Source: Duncaniella dubosii (GTDB lineage Bacteria; Bacteroidota; Bacteroidia; Bacteroidales; Muribaculaceae). From it: a DNA stretch of 64,000 bases. Location: assembly GCF_004803915.1 (NCBI RefSeq), contig NZ_CP039396.1:1860001-1924000 (forward strand). The letters are read 5' to 3'. Positions within the stretch are counted from its first letter, which is position 1. Each line of letters starts with the position of its first letter. Shown one piece after another: positions 17,838 to 27,073 of this stretch. Both the position numbers and the translations under genes were made by a program. The notes beneath the pieces are model-generated. The model was not told where the DNA came from. It did not search any database and saw only the letters and a program-made list of their open reading frames with translations.

Positions 17838-17903
17838 CACATTCCAAGAGGATTAACTCTTTCATAAATCAGAATATAATTCATTTCCATTACATAAACC
17901 GAA

Positions 17904-19448
17904 ATGGCAACACAAGAAGACGTTTTCAAGAAAATAGTAAGCCATGCCAAGGAGTATGGCTTCGTGTTTCAGTCAAGCGAGATTTACGATGGCCTTTCAG
18001 CCGTCTATGACTACGGTCAGAACGGCGTAGAGCTTAAAAACAACATCAAGCGCTATTGGTGGGATTCGATGACCCTCCTCCACGAGAACATCGTGGGTAT
18101 CGACTCTGCCATCTTCATGCACCCGACCATCTGGAAGGCTTCGGGTCACGTCGACGCGTTCAATGACCCGCTGATTGACAACAAGGATTCGAAGAAGCGT
18201 TACCGTGCCGATGTACTCATTGAAGAGCAGATCGCCAAAATTGAAGAAAAAATCGAAAAGGAAGTGGCTAAGGCCGCCAAACGTTTCGGCGATAGCTTTG
18301 ACGAAGCCATGTTCCGCCAGACAAATCCCCGCGTACTCGAACACACAGCCAAGCGCGATGCCCTCCATGAGCGTTTCGCTACTGCGATGAATGACGGAAA
18401 TCTCGACGAGCTCCGTCAGATTATTATCGACGAGGAGATTGTATGCCCGATTTCAGGCACTAAGAACTGGACCGAGGTGCGTCAGTTCAACCTCATGTTC
18501 AAGACCGAGATGGGCTCGACCGCTGACGGAGCGATGACTGTTTATCTCCGTCCTGAAACAGCTCAGGGTATCTTTGTCAACTACCTCAACGTGCAGAAGA
18601 CCGGCCGTATGCGCATCCCCTTTGGTATCGCCCAGATCGGCAAGGCGTTCCGCAACGAGATTGTGGCCCGTCAGTTCATCTTCCGCATGCGTGAGTTCGA
18701 ACAGATGGAGATGCAGTTCTTCGTGCGCCCCGGCACAGAGATGGAATGGTTCAACAACTGGAAGCAGTTCCGTCTTCGCTGGCACAAGGCTCTCGGTCTC
18801 GGCGATGAGAAGTATCGCTACCATGACCACGAGAAGCTCGCTCACTATGCCAACGCTGCCACCGACATCGAGTTCCAGATGCCATTCGGTTTCAAGGAAG
18901 TGGAGGGTATACATTCGCGCACAAACTTCGACCTCTCGCAGCACGAGAAATTCTCAGGCAAGAAAATACAGTATTTCGATCCCGAGCTAAACGAAAGCTA
19001 TACTCCCTACGTCATCGAGACATCAATCGGTGTCGACCGTATGTTCCTCAGTGTTCTTTGCTCGTCATACGAGGAGCAGGAGCTTGAAGGCGGCGACAAG
19101 CGCGTCGTTCTCCACCTTCCCGCCCCCCTCGCGCCTGTGAAGTGTGCCGTGATGCCTCTCGTCCGCAAGGACGGTCTGCCCGACAAGGCCCGCGAGATTG
19201 TCAACGAGCTTAAGTTTGATTTCGCCACCCACTATGAGGAAAAAGATTCTATCGGCAAGCGTTACCGCCGTCAGGATGCAATCGGAACTCCTTTCTGCAT
19301 CACTGTCGACCATCAGACTCTCGAAGACAACACCGTCACTCTCCGCGAACGCGACTCAATGGAGCAGAAGCGCGTGAAGATCGAGGATCTCCACAAGCTC
19401 ATCCACGATGAGGTGTCGCTCAACGCGCTTCTTCGCAAGCTCGCTTAA
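17904..19448 (+). CDS. glyS: Glycyl-tRNA synthetase, alpha2 type
   Basis: Charges tRNA-Gly with glycine. The 514-residue single-chain enzyme is of the dimeric class II type, not the alpha2beta2 type of E. coli. Visible class II motifs are GRMRIPFGIAQIGKAFRNE with RQFIFRMREFEQMEMQ (motif 2), RPETAQGIFVNY and GVDRMF (motif 3). The C-terminal anticodon-binding domain spans about 400-514 (CAVMPLVRKDGLPDKA). Length and domain order are normal. Confidence 0.97.
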   Translation: MATQEDVFKKIVSHAKEYGFVFQSSEIYDGLSAVYDYGQNGVELKNNIKRYWWDSMTLLHENIVGIDSAIFMHPTIWKASGHVDAFNDPLIDNKDSKKRYRADVLIEEQIAKIEEKIEKEVAKAAKRFGDSFDEAMFRQTNPRVLEHTAKRDALHERFATAMNDGNLDELRQIIIDEEIVCPISGTKNWTEVRQFNLMFKTEMGSTADGAMTVYLRPETAQGIFVNYLNVQKTGRMRIPFGIAQIGKAFRNEIVARQFIFRMREFEQMEMQFFVRPGTEMEWFNNWKQFRLRWHKALGLGDEKYRYHDHEKLAHYANAATDIEFQMPFGFKEVEGIHSRTNFDLSQHEKFSGKKIQYFDPELNESYTPYVIETSIGVDRMFLSVLCSSYEEQELEGGDKRVVLHLPAPLAPVKCAVMPLVRKDGLPDKAREIVNELKFDFATHYEEKDSIGKRYRRQDAIGTPFCITVDHQTLEDNTVTLRERDSMEQKRVKIEDLHKLIHDEVSLNALLRKLA

Positions 19449-19478
19449 TGCTGACGGATATTCTCCGAATACCATAAA

Positions 19479-19508
19479 TGCAGGGATGCGCTAAGGCGTG
19501 TCCCTGCA
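19479..19508 (+). terminator. Inverted repeat after glyS, possible terminator
   Basis: TGCAGGGA (19479-19486) faces TCCCTGCA (19501-19508), with an inner CGC/GCG pair. It lies 30 bases past the glyS stop. The following bases are A-rich rather than T-rich, so termination is uncertain. Confidence 0.4.
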
Positions 19509-19546
19509 ATCTCAAAAAAACAAATCACTCCTTTAACTCCCCTAAA

Positions 19547-20125
19547 ATGAAAACTTTCAAACTATTATTGCTCATCGTGTGCATGCTTCCGACGCTGTCG
19601 TCATGTAACTATAATTCTCTTGTAGAGAAAAAGCAGGGTGTAGAGCAGTCATGGGCTGAGGTGCAGAACCAATATCAGCGCCGTGCCGATCTTATTCCTA
19701 ACCTTGTGGCGACAGTCAAGGGCTATGCCACACATGAGAGCGAAACGCTCGAAAAGGTTACACAGGCACGCGCTGCTGCTACATCGGTCAACATTAACGC
19801 CGAAGACCTCAATGAAGAGACGCTTGCAAAGTTTCAGGCTGCACAAAATCAGCTGACAGGCGCGCTCAAATCGCTTCTTGCTGTCTCTGAAGCGTATCCC
19901 GATCTGAAGGCAAACGAGAATTTCCGCGACCTTCAGGTGCAGCTTGAGGGTACTGAAAACCGCATTGCCACTGCACGCGGACGTTACACTCAGGTCGTTG
20001 CCGATTATAACACATCAATCAAGAAATTCCCCACAAACATTTACGCCGGATGGTTCGGCTTTGAGTCTCAGCCTCAGTTCAAGGCCGATGAGTCGGCTCA
20101 GCGTGCCCCCGAAGTGAAATTCTAA
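19547..20125 (+). CDS. lemA: LemA family lipoprotein
   Basis: A 192-residue protein with a lipoprotein signal peptide, MKTFKLLLLIVCMLPTLSSC. The conserved LemA helical core follows: YNSLVEKKQGVEQSWAEV, YQRRADLIPNLVATVKGYA and TENRIATARGRYTQVVADYN. The C terminus carries the usual FGFESQPQFKADE. LemA proteins are membrane-anchored helical bundles of unclear function. The start at 19547 gives the signal peptide; an upstream in-frame opening at 19478 does not. It precedes the FKBP gene by 9 bases. Confidence 0.95.
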   Translation: MKTFKLLLLIVCMLPTLSSCNYNSLVEKKQGVEQSWAEVQNQYQRRADLIPNLVATVKGYATHESETLEKVTQARAAATSVNINAEDLNEETLAKFQAAQNQLTGALKSLLAVSEAYPDLKANENFRDLQVQLEGTENRIATARGRYTQVVADYNTSIKKFPTNIYAGWFGFESQPQFKADESAQRAPEVKF

Positions 20126-20134
20126 ACTAAGCAG

Positions 20135-20686
20135 ATGTCTAAATTCAGATCAATCTTTGCCATATTTCTCCTTGCAAGCCTTGGAGCAGTCATCACAACA
20201 TCCTGCGACGATGATAATGTCTGGTCAGATTATAAGGAATGGCGAATAGCCAATGAGGAATTCTTCGACGAGCAGCGCTTCATGATGGAGGACGGTGAAA
20301 ACGTCTATCAGACAGTTACTCCGTCGTGGAATCCTTCAGCCCAGATACTCATGCGTTATCTTAATGACCGCAGCAAGACTGAGGGAAATCTCACTCCGCT
20401 TCTGACATCGACAGTCGATGTGAAATATATCGGACGTCTGTATAACGGAGTTGCATTTGACTCGTCATATACCAACACCGACAGCATCTTTACGACTACT
20501 CCGGGTTCTGTCATTCAGGGCTGGACAATCGCGCTCATGAACATGCGTGTCGGCGACAGTGCCCGTATCGTTATCCCTTACAAGCTCGCCTACGGTTCGT
20601 CGGGTTCAGGTGCTATTCTGCCTTATTCGACACTTGTGTTCGACGTAAAGCTTGTCGACATACCTTATTACGAAGTGCGTCCCTGA
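20135..20686 (+). CDS. FKBP-type peptidyl-prolyl isomerase lipoprotein
   Basis: Speeds proline isomerisation during folding of envelope proteins. The 183-residue protein has a lipobox TTSC near residue 24. An N-terminal helical segment follows, and the FKBP fold covers about 90-178: VDVKYIGRLYNGVAFDSSY, GSVIQGWTIALMNMRVGD, LAYGSSGSGAILPYSTLVFDVKLVDI. The residues lining the FK506 pocket (Tyr, Asp, Val-Ile, Trp) are kept, so catalysis is likely. The stop codon ends two bases before the tgt start. Confidence 0.94.
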   Translation: MSKFRSIFAIFLLASLGAVITTSCDDDNVWSDYKEWRIANEEFFDEQRFMMEDGENVYQTVTPSWNPSAQILMRYLNDRSKTEGNLTPLLTSTVDVKYIGRLYNGVAFDSSYTNTDSIFTTTPGSVIQGWTIALMNMRVGDSARIVIPYKLAYGSSGSGAILPYSTLVFDVKLVDIPYYEVRP

Positions 20687-20687
20687 T

Positions 20688-21818
20688 ATGGATTTTAAGT
20701 TAGAAGCGACCGCGCCGGACTCCGCAGCCCGCGCCGGTGTCATCACGACAGACCACGGAGAAATCCGGACTCCGATTTTCATGCCTGTCGGCACTCTCGG
20801 AAGTGTGAAGGCGGTTCATCAGCATGAACTCCGCGATGATATCAAGGCTCAGATTATCCTTGGAAACACCTATCATCTCTATCTCCGTCCCGGAATCGAG
20901 ATTCTTGAAAAAGCCGGAGGTCTCCACAAGTTCAACGGCTGGGAACGCCCGATTCTTACCGACAGCGGAGGCTTTCAGGTATTTTCGCTGTCGGCAAACC
21001 GCAAGCTGACAGAAGAAGGGGCGTGGTTCAGGTCGCACATCGATGGTTCGAAACATCTCTTCACACCTGAAAGGGTGGTGGATATAGAGCGTTCGATAGG
21101 CGCTGACATAATGATGGCGCTTGATGAGTGTCCTCCCGGAACAGCCGACTACAGCTATGCCCGAAAGTCGCTTGACCTCACCCACCGCTGGCTTTCCCGT
21201 GGATGGAAACGCTATAAGGAGACAGAGGGAAAGTATGGCTACTCACAGGCATACTTCCCGATTGTGCAGGGTGTCACTTATCCCGACCTGCGTCGTGAAT
21301 CAGCGAAATTCGTAGCCGATCTTGGGGCTGACGGCAATGCCATCGGCGGTCTTGCCGTAGGCGAACCTGCCGAAGTCATGTATGACATGATTGAGGTTGT
21401 CAACGAGATTCTCCCCAAGGACCGTCCGCGCTATCTGATGGGTGTCGGCACTCCGGCCAACATCCTTGAGGGAATCGACAGAGGTGTCGACATGTTTGAC
21501 TGCGTGATGCCTACCCGCAACGGCCGCAACGGCATGCTTTTCACGCGCCACGGCATCATGAACATGCGCAACAAGAAGTGGGCCGACGATTTCTCGCCTA
21601 TTCAGGAAGACGGCCCGAGCTATGTCGACGTGACCTATTCAAAGGCATATCTGCGTCACCTGTTCATCGCCGACGAGATTCTTGCCATGCAGATAGCTTC
21701 GATACATAACCTCGCGTTCTACCTGTGGCTCGTCGGAGAAGCCCGCAAGCATATACTTGCCAGTGATTTCAAGCCGTGGAAACGGGAGATGCTCGAATGT
21801 GTCACCCGTCGTCTCTGA
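20688..21818 (+). CDS. tgt: Queuine tRNA-ribosyltransferase
   Basis: Exchanges guanine at the wobble position of certain tRNAs for the queuosine precursor. The 376-residue protein has both catalytic aspartates: D92 in LTDSGGFQVF and D271 in MFDCVMPTRNGRNG. The conserved tract with three Cys zinc ligands in E. coli and Zymomonas Tgt is replaced here by FSPIQEDGPSYVDVTYSKAY without any Cys, while the His of the site (IHN, about 340) remains. From memory, other Bacteroidota enzymes share this, so function is expected to be normal. queD and queE of the same pathway are at 38954-39873. Confidence 0.96.
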   Translation: MDFKLEATAPDSAARAGVITTDHGEIRTPIFMPVGTLGSVKAVHQHELRDDIKAQIILGNTYHLYLRPGIEILEKAGGLHKFNGWERPILTDSGGFQVFSLSANRKLTEEGAWFRSHIDGSKHLFTPERVVDIERSIGADIMMALDECPPGTADYSYARKSLDLTHRWLSRGWKRYKETEGKYGYSQAYFPIVQGVTYPDLRRESAKFVADLGADGNAIGGLAVGEPAEVMYDMIEVVNEILPKDRPRYLMGVGTPANILEGIDRGVDMFDCVMPTRNGRNGMLFTRHGIMNMRNKKWADDFSPIQEDGPSYVDVTYSKAYLRHLFIADEILAMQIASIHNLAFYLWLVGEARKHILASDFKPWKREMLECVTRRL

Positions 21819-21876
21819 CCCCTCATGATAAATTAATAACTGTCATTTTAGAAGCTGTTAAAATCAACGCACCCAC

Positions 21877-22947
21877 GTGAAGATTCTTGACTGGTATATA
21901 ATCAAGAAGTTCCTTGGAACTTACGTTTTTGCGATTGCCCTCATTCTGGCAATCACAATCATGTTTGACATCAACGAAAAACTTGATGCCTTTCTTAAGG
22001 CACCGCTGAAGGCGACGGTGTTTGATTATTTTCTCAACTTTCTCCCTTACTTCGCCAACCAGTTCAGTCCGCTCTTCACCTTCATCGCTGTAATCTTTTT
22101 CACGTCGAAACTTGCCGATAATTCTGAAATCATCGCTATGCTCTCGACTGGAATGAGCTACCGGCGATTGCTGCGTCCCTACATGGTAAGCGCCACGGTT
22201 ATAGCTATCGTGACCTATATACTCAGCGCCTATATAATCCCTCCCGCCAATGTTGAGCGAATAGAATACACCAACACTTATGTCAAGAACAAGAGAGTCG
22301 ACTACGGTACGAATATTCAGCTTCAGGTGGCCAAGGGTGAGATTGCATATATGTCGCGTTATGACAACACGAGCAAGACCGGCTATAAGTTTTCTCTTGA
22401 GTCGTTTGAGGATAAGAAGCTTGTGTCACGTCTGACGGCTCAGACCATCCGCTGGGACACTCTTCACCGCTGGACGGTGCGCGACTATATGATACGTGAT
22501 TTCGACGGGCAGCGAGAAAAAATACGTCGCGGTGCACGTCTGGACACTGTCATACCTATTGAGCCCCGTGATTTTCTGATTTCAAAAAATGACCATGAGA
22601 CCATGACTTCTCCCGCTCTACGTGAATACATATCGCGTCAGAAAGAGCGTGGAGTGGCAAACATAAAGTCGTTTGAGATTGAAAACCACAAGCGCTATGC
22701 CATGACCGCCGCTGCATTCATCCTTACAGTCATAGGTATGTCTCTTTCATCGCGTAAGATAAAGGGTGGAATGGGTGTCAATATCGGTATAGGTCTTGTG
22801 CTCAGTTTCAGTTATATCCTTTTTATGACTGTGACTTCGACTTTTGCAGTTTCGGGCTATACGTCTCCGATGGTAGCGATGTGGATTCCGAATATTCTTT
22901 ATTCAATAATCGCCATCTATCTTTACTATAAGGTGTCTCACCAGTAG
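21877..22947 (+). CDS. lptG: LptG-type lipopolysaccharide export permease
   Basis: A 356-residue YjgP/YjgQ-family permease of normal length that should pair with the long LptF-like protein at 12243-14162 in the LptB2FG exporter. The start codon is GTG at 21877 (KILDWYIIKKFLGTYVF). Three N-terminal membrane segments (about 12-33, 45-80 and 95-120) and three C-terminal ones (about 272-350) flank a periplasmic beta-jellyroll domain. The cytoplasmic loop SEIIAMLSTGMSYRRLLRP is characteristic. A strong terminator follows. Confidence 0.92.
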   Translation: MKILDWYIIKKFLGTYVFAIALILAITIMFDINEKLDAFLKAPLKATVFDYFLNFLPYFANQFSPLFTFIAVIFFTSKLADNSEIIAMLSTGMSYRRLLRPYMVSATVIAIVTYILSAYIIPPANVERIEYTNTYVKNKRVDYGTNIQLQVAKGEIAYMSRYDNTSKTGYKFSLESFEDKKLVSRLTAQTIRWDTLHRWTVRDYMIRDFDGQREKIRRGARLDTVIPIEPRDFLISKNDHETMTSPALREYISRQKERGVANIKSFEIENHKRYAMTAAAFILTVIGMSLSSRKIKGGMGVNIGIGLVLSFSYILFMTVTSTFAVSGYTSPMVAMWIPNILYSIIAIYLYYKVSHQ

Positions 22948-22962
22948 GACTCCGGATATATT

Positions 22963-23039
22963 ATAACAGAGCCCGGCCTCACTTCCTTGGTTTCAGCAAA
23001 TGATTGCCGATGCCGTGAAGTGAGGCCGGGCTCTGTTAT
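22963..23039. terminator. Perfect 23-base-pair bidirectional terminator hairpin
   Basis: Bases 22963-22985 are the exact reverse complement of 23017-23039, with a 31-base loop. The GC-rich core GAGCCCGGCCTCAC is bordered by ATAACA/TGTTAT. It sits between convergent genes (lptG and the Asn/Pro-rich protein). Confidence 0.8.
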
Positions 23040-23070
23040 GCGGTAGGATAGTCTGGCTGTAAGTCTTGGT

Positions 23071-24327
23071 TTACATTCCGAATGTAAGTGTTGTCAGATA
23101 TCGTATGCCCGGACCGATGTTGTTCTGTCCGAATGTCAGTGTGATGTACCCGTTGTTTCCGCCAAACCATGTTGCGCCGATTGAACCGACCGTATTGTTT
23201 ACAGAAATCGGCATGCCATAAGTGGCGACGAGGGAGTTGTAGACTTTGTTGTAGCGGGCGAGGTCGTATACAGGGGTTGAGTAGTAGAACGATGAGACAT
23301 CGAGACCTGAGTTCCCGTAGTAGAGAGCGGCATCAGTCCACACGTAGTTCAGGGCTGAGACATTACGCAGGTAGACCACATTGTCGGTATATCCGTCGAC
23401 GGTATATCCGGCGTTGAACAGATAGTCGAGTGACAGATTTATAGCTGTACCGAATGTCAGGCCAAGGATTCCGCGTATGACCGGTATGCGTCCTGCCGGA
23501 CGCCATCCTCTTGGGGGCATGGGACGGTGATGCGGGCGTATCATCGGCGGACGGTAGGGACGGTGAGGAGGTGCCATCATCGGTGGCCGGGCTGCCACAT
23601 GGCCGTTTCCGGGTCTCACTCCGGGGCGGTGGCCGGGATTGATCACAGGTCGGTGGCCGTGTTGGTTTCCGGGTCTGTTTGGTTTGGTGTTGTGCTCGGG
23701 ACGTTGCTCGTTAATCCCCGGACGGCCGGCGTTCGGACGGTTGTTGTGTCCGGGGCGTATTCCTTCAGGCCGGTGATTATTGTCATTCGGCCGGTTGCCA
23801 GGATTCAATCCATTATTTCCGTTTCCGGGACGGTGCTGGTCATTTATACCGGGTCTATTGTGGCTATTGCCATTGTCAGGACGGTTATTATTGCTGTTGT
23901 TTCCGTGGTTGGGGCGATTCGGATTGTTATTTATACCGGGACGAGTTCCGGTGTTATGTCCCGGACGGGAGTTTGAACCACCGTTGCCGATAGTGCCTTG
24001 CTCGGGATGTTTGTTGTTGCCCGGTGTGCCGGTAATTCCGGGACGTGTTCCGGTTGAGGCCGGACGGTTATTTGTCGAGCCGTTGTTTCCGGGACGGGTG
24101 TTCGGACGGTGTGAATTATTATTATGGCTGGAATTTCCTCGATTTGAATTTGTGTTGTGATTGCGGTCATTTCCACGGCTTGGACGCGAATTGTTGTTCG
24201 TGCGTTCGAGGTGGCCTCCCCGGCCTCCGTTCGTTACGCCTTCATGTCGGCCTTGAGCTGAAACCACGGGCATTGCAAGTGCGCCGCAAAGGAGTGCCAG
24301 CGATATGTTGCGTAGAATTCTTTTCAT
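23071..24327 (-). CDS. Secreted Asn/Gly/Arg/Pro/His-rich low-complexity protein with small folded C-terminal domain
   Basis: A 418-residue protein with signal peptide MKRILRNISLALLCGALAMPVVSAQ. Residues about 26-275 are disordered and low in complexity, built from short degenerate units such as RPGIN, RPGN, NRPN and HRP. They contain almost no acidic or hydrophobic residues, so this part is strongly basic. It ends in a Pro/Met/His-rich stretch (RPPMMAPPHRPYRPPM). A hydrophobic segment (IRGILGLTFGTAINLSLDYLF) then leads into a folded domain of about 115 residues rich in Tyr (YTVDGYTDNVVYLRNV, ATWFGGNNGYITLTFG). I recall similar C-terminal domains in other Bacteroidales, without a known function. 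The N-terminal part could bind polyanions, cell wall or metal. Confidence 0.8.
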   Translation of the reverse strand: MKRILRNISLALLCGALAMPVVSAQGRHEGVTNGGRGGHLERTNNNSRPSRGNDRNHNTNSNRGNSSHNNNSHRPNTRPGNNGSTNNRPASTGTRPGITGTPGNNKHPEQGTIGNGGSNSRPGHNTGTRPGINNNPNRPNHGNNSNNNRPDNGNSHNRPGINDQHRPGNGNNGLNPGNRPNDNNHRPEGIRPGHNNRPNAGRPGINEQRPEHNTKPNRPGNQHGHRPVINPGHRPGVRPGNGHVAARPPMMAPPHRPYRPPMIRPHHRPMPPRGWRPAGRIPVIRGILGLTFGTAINLSLDYLFNAGYTVDGYTDNVVYLRNVSALNYVWTDAALYYGNSGLDVSSFYYSTPVYDLARYNKVYNSLVATYGMPISVNNTVGSIGATWFGGNNGYITLTFGQNNIGPGIRYLTTLTFGM

Positions 24328-24547
24328 TGGTTTTTGTCAGTTAATGGTAGATAAAATCATATATTCTATAGATTGGAACGATTATTATCTAAAAGGTTTA
24401 ACTGTCATAACCATAAAATAGTTTAAAATCCGTCGGTATAAAATTGACCCGGATGTTTCACCGGATGCTACCCCTCATTTTGGCGCTTTTGTAGCAGACG
24501 TGTCGTATTTTCGCCATGGAAGTTAGGACAACTTCGGTTATTTATTG

Positions 24548-24555
24548 TATTTTTG
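24548..24555 (+). promoter_or_regulatory. Possible -7 box of the following gene
   Basis: TATTTTTG fits TAnnTTTG and lies 30 bases before the ATG at 24585. No -33 match. The preceding 200 bases hold no gene. Confidence 0.35.
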
Positions 24556-24584
24556 CCTGATAACGCAAAGTTTCGGTAGTGGAT

Positions 24585-25907
24585 ATGTCACGCTATGTCA
24601 CGTTAGTCCTGATTTTTCTTTTCTCTCTCCTTGATGTAAAGGGGCAGGTGCGTCATGCCGTTGTGGCAGACTCTGCTAACGGAATGCCGCTGTCAGGAAC
24701 TTCTGTATTTGACCGTGATGGCAATATTATAGGGATGTGTGGCAGGAGCGGGACAATTCCTTATGTATCTTCCGGCAGCTATCCATTGACATTACGATGT
24801 CTTGGCTATGAGGAAAAAGTCGTCAGATCGATAGATTCTGACACAATTTTCCTTCGTGAATGTATAACCGAACTTCCGGAAGTTGTAATTGAATCGCGTC
24901 AGCACAAGGTGTTGCATGTATTGGCCTATATGCGTGAATATTCGAAGCTGAGCACATATACCGATACCGTGTTTCTGTTCCGGGAAAAGATGGTTGACTA
25001 TATGTTGCTGCCTGATGAAAAGATCCGGTTTAGAGGATGGTCTATGCCAAGGGTGATAAAGAGCAGGTCTTATTATCGGTTTACCAATGCCGAGGGGCTT
25101 GACAGTGTGAGCGACGAGTGTGTCCATCATTTTTCATGGTCTGACTGGTTGGGAGTGAAGACATGTGTTAAAATACCAACGGCATTGAACAGTCTGGAAT
25201 GCGGGGCGGATACTCTCAGAGGCAGGTATGGCCCATCGGAAATCTGGATTAGAAACAACGACAGGATGACTGTAGATGTGGATGTGCTTGCTGATACAGT
25301 CGGGCGGAAGTGGATTCCGAACCTTTCGGCTTTTTTCAAGGATAATCTTGATTTTGAAAATTTCCGTGTGAGGTTTAACTATGATAATTTGGCCGGAGAT
25401 GCTGTGTCAAACAAGGATCTGACAGGCTATTCATTTAATATCGAGTCAAGAGGCAGAGGCCATGATATGTTCAGGTTCAATAACATCGACGAGCCGTTTT
25501 TTGTGACCACTTACGGTGAAGTGTATATGATTGATAAGGAATACATCACTGTAAAAGAGGCAAAGGAATGGGAAAAACATAATTTCGGCGCTGATGAAAT
25601 CGGAATGTACATCCTCAAGGAAGCTCCGGAGATTCAGCCTCCGATACAGGAGCTTGTCAGACGTGTCGGTATGATTGATAAAGGTGGTGTGAGGCTGAAT
25701 GTCGCACCTGATGTCAGGCTTATCAGCCCTCATACAGGCAACAGAAATTATCATTTCGGGCGACGGGTGCTATTGTTACTGAAGGAGGTGACGGGGATTA
25801 CATTGGTAAAGTCGCATAGAAACATGAATAATAACTGGCGGAAGTTCAGAAAAGAAACGATGTCAAAGAAGTCTAAGGGGAAGAAAGTCAGACGGACGGG
25901 AAAATGA
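24585..25907 (+). CDS. Carboxypeptidase-regulatory-like domain protein, exported
   Basis: A 440-residue exported protein with signal peptide MSRYVTLVLIFLFSLLDVKGQ. Residues about 22-95 form a carboxypeptidase D regulatory-like beta-sandwich (VVADSANGMPLSGTSVFD, GSYPLTLRCLGYEEKVV), common in Bacteroidota outer-membrane and periplasmic proteins. A conserved linker, ELPEVVIESR, follows. The remaining 330 residues have mixed strands without a motif I recognise. The C terminus is very basic (KKSKGKKVRRTGK). A GTG two codons upstream (24579) is an alternative start. No TonB plug or barrel is present, so this is not a SusC-type receptor. Confidence 0.75.
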   Translation: MSRYVTLVLIFLFSLLDVKGQVRHAVVADSANGMPLSGTSVFDRDGNIIGMCGRSGTIPYVSSGSYPLTLRCLGYEEKVVRSIDSDTIFLRECITELPEVVIESRQHKVLHVLAYMREYSKLSTYTDTVFLFREKMVDYMLLPDEKIRFRGWSMPRVIKSRSYYRFTNAEGLDSVSDECVHHFSWSDWLGVKTCVKIPTALNSLECGADTLRGRYGPSEIWIRNNDRMTVDVDVLADTVGRKWIPNLSAFFKDNLDFENFRVRFNYDNLAGDAVSNKDLTGYSFNIESRGRGHDMFRFNNIDEPFFVTTYGEVYMIDKEYITVKEAKEWEKHNFGADEIGMYILKEAPEIQPPIQELVRRVGMIDKGGVRLNVAPDVRLISPHTGNRNYHFGRRVLLLLKEVTGITLVKSHRNMNNNWRKFRKETMSKKSKGKKVRRTGK

Positions 25908-25946
25908 GATTCCTGCCGATGAGTGAAGCGAACATGGTCGGACGAT

Positions 25947-26004
25947 AAAACATAAGCACCGCTCTCACGTATATGTCTCACGTTGAAAGCAATGCTTACG
26001 TTTT
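25947..26004. terminator. Bidirectional terminator hairpin
   Basis: AAAACATAAGCA (25947-25958) pairs with TGCTTACGTTTT (25993-26004) with one mismatch. A and T runs at the outer ends fit termination in both directions between the convergent genes at 25907 and 26018. Confidence 0.6.
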
Positions 26005-26017
26005 AAGAATAATTCTG

Positions 26018-27040
26018 TTATTCGGCGGCGAGGGGATTCCAGCCTTGGGCGCGGAGTGGTATTTCAGTACCGTCACGGGTGATCATGGCACATCCGAGAT
26101 CGGCTTTGGTTATGTGGCCGATCAGTTTTACGTCGGGCAGTTTCTCTATCTGTTCGTGATAATGTAGCGGGACAGTGAACAGGAGTTCGTAGTCTTCTCC
26201 TCCGTTCAAGGCGGCTGTCACGAGGTTCATACCGAGTTCCTCAGCCATGATGGCGGTCTGATAGTCGATAGGTATTCGATCTTCATACACACGGCATCCG
26301 ACATTGCTCTGCTTGCATATATGCAACAGTTCTGAACTCAGGCCGTCGCTGACATCCATCATGGCGGTCGGGACGATTCCAGCCTTGGCAAGCTCTTCGA
26401 TGATATCACGGCGAGCTTCGGGCTTCAGCTGGCGTTCGACAAGATATTCCTTGCCTTCGAACTTCGGAATGAAATCTTTTTGTCCGGCTGATGCAATTTT
26501 CTCGCGTTCGAGAAGCTGGAGTCCCATATAGGCGGCTCCGAGGTCGCCTGAAACGCAGATCAAGTCCGTATCTTTCGCTCCCGAACGGCTTACGACTTTG
26601 TCGGCAGGGGCTTCACCTATACATGTGATGGAAATTACCAGCCCTTGACGTGAAGATGTCGTGTCGCCTCCGACGAGATCCACACCGTAGATTTCGCAGG
26701 CAAGACGTATGCCGGCGAAAAGTTCCTCGATATGTTCGACTGTGAAACGTTTCGAGATGCCAAGAGAAACGGTAATCTGGCGAGGTGTGCCGTTCATTGC
26801 GTAGACATCTGAAAAGTTTACTATAGCTGATTTATAACCGAGATGCTTGAGTGGGACGTATGTTAGATCGAAGTGGACTCCTTCGAGCAGGAGGTCTGTC
26901 GTGACGAGAATGTCAGTCTCGCGGTTGCGTAAAATCGCGCAGTCATCGCCGACACCTTTTACGGTTGAGCTGTTGACCGGTTTGAGCCCGGCTGTGAGAC
27001 GGTCGATAAGACCAAATTCGCCTAATTCGGAAATTTCCAT
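26018..27040 (-). CDS. thiL: Thiamine-phosphate kinase
   Basis: Phosphorylates thiamine monophosphate to the active cofactor thiamine diphosphate. The 340-residue protein shows the PurM/ThiL-type ATP-binding motifs: GVGDDCAIL near 30, TTDLLLEGVHFDL, FSDVYAMNGTPRQ, LVGGDTTSS, and MMDVSDGLSSEL near 230. Length is typical. It is the last gene of the sppA-lpxK-punA-thiL operon. No TPP riboswitch is seen nearby. Confidence 0.95.
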   Translation of the reverse strand: MEISELGEFGLIDRLTAGLKPVNSSTVKGVGDDCAILRNRETDILVTTDLLLEGVHFDLTYVPLKHLGYKSAIVNFSDVYAMNGTPRQITVSLGISKRFTVEHIEELFAGIRLACEIYGVDLVGGDTTSSRQGLVISITCIGEAPADKVVSRSGAKDTDLICVSGDLGAAYMGLQLLEREKIASAGQKDFIPKFEGKEYLVERQLKPEARRDIIEELAKAGIVPTAMMDVSDGLSSELLHICKQSNVGCRVYEDRIPIDYQTAIMAEELGMNLVTAALNGGEDYELLFTVPLHYHEQIEKLPDVKLIGHITKADLGCAMITRDGTEIPLRAQGWNPLAAE

Positions 27041-27073
27041 ATTGAGCAGATTCTATATAGGTGATGATTCGGA

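Noticed and set aside
23071..24327. Repeat-rich stretch as a possible CRISPR array
   Set aside because: Units are short, degenerate and in frame, and encode RPG-type residues behind a signal peptide; this is a coding low-complexity region.
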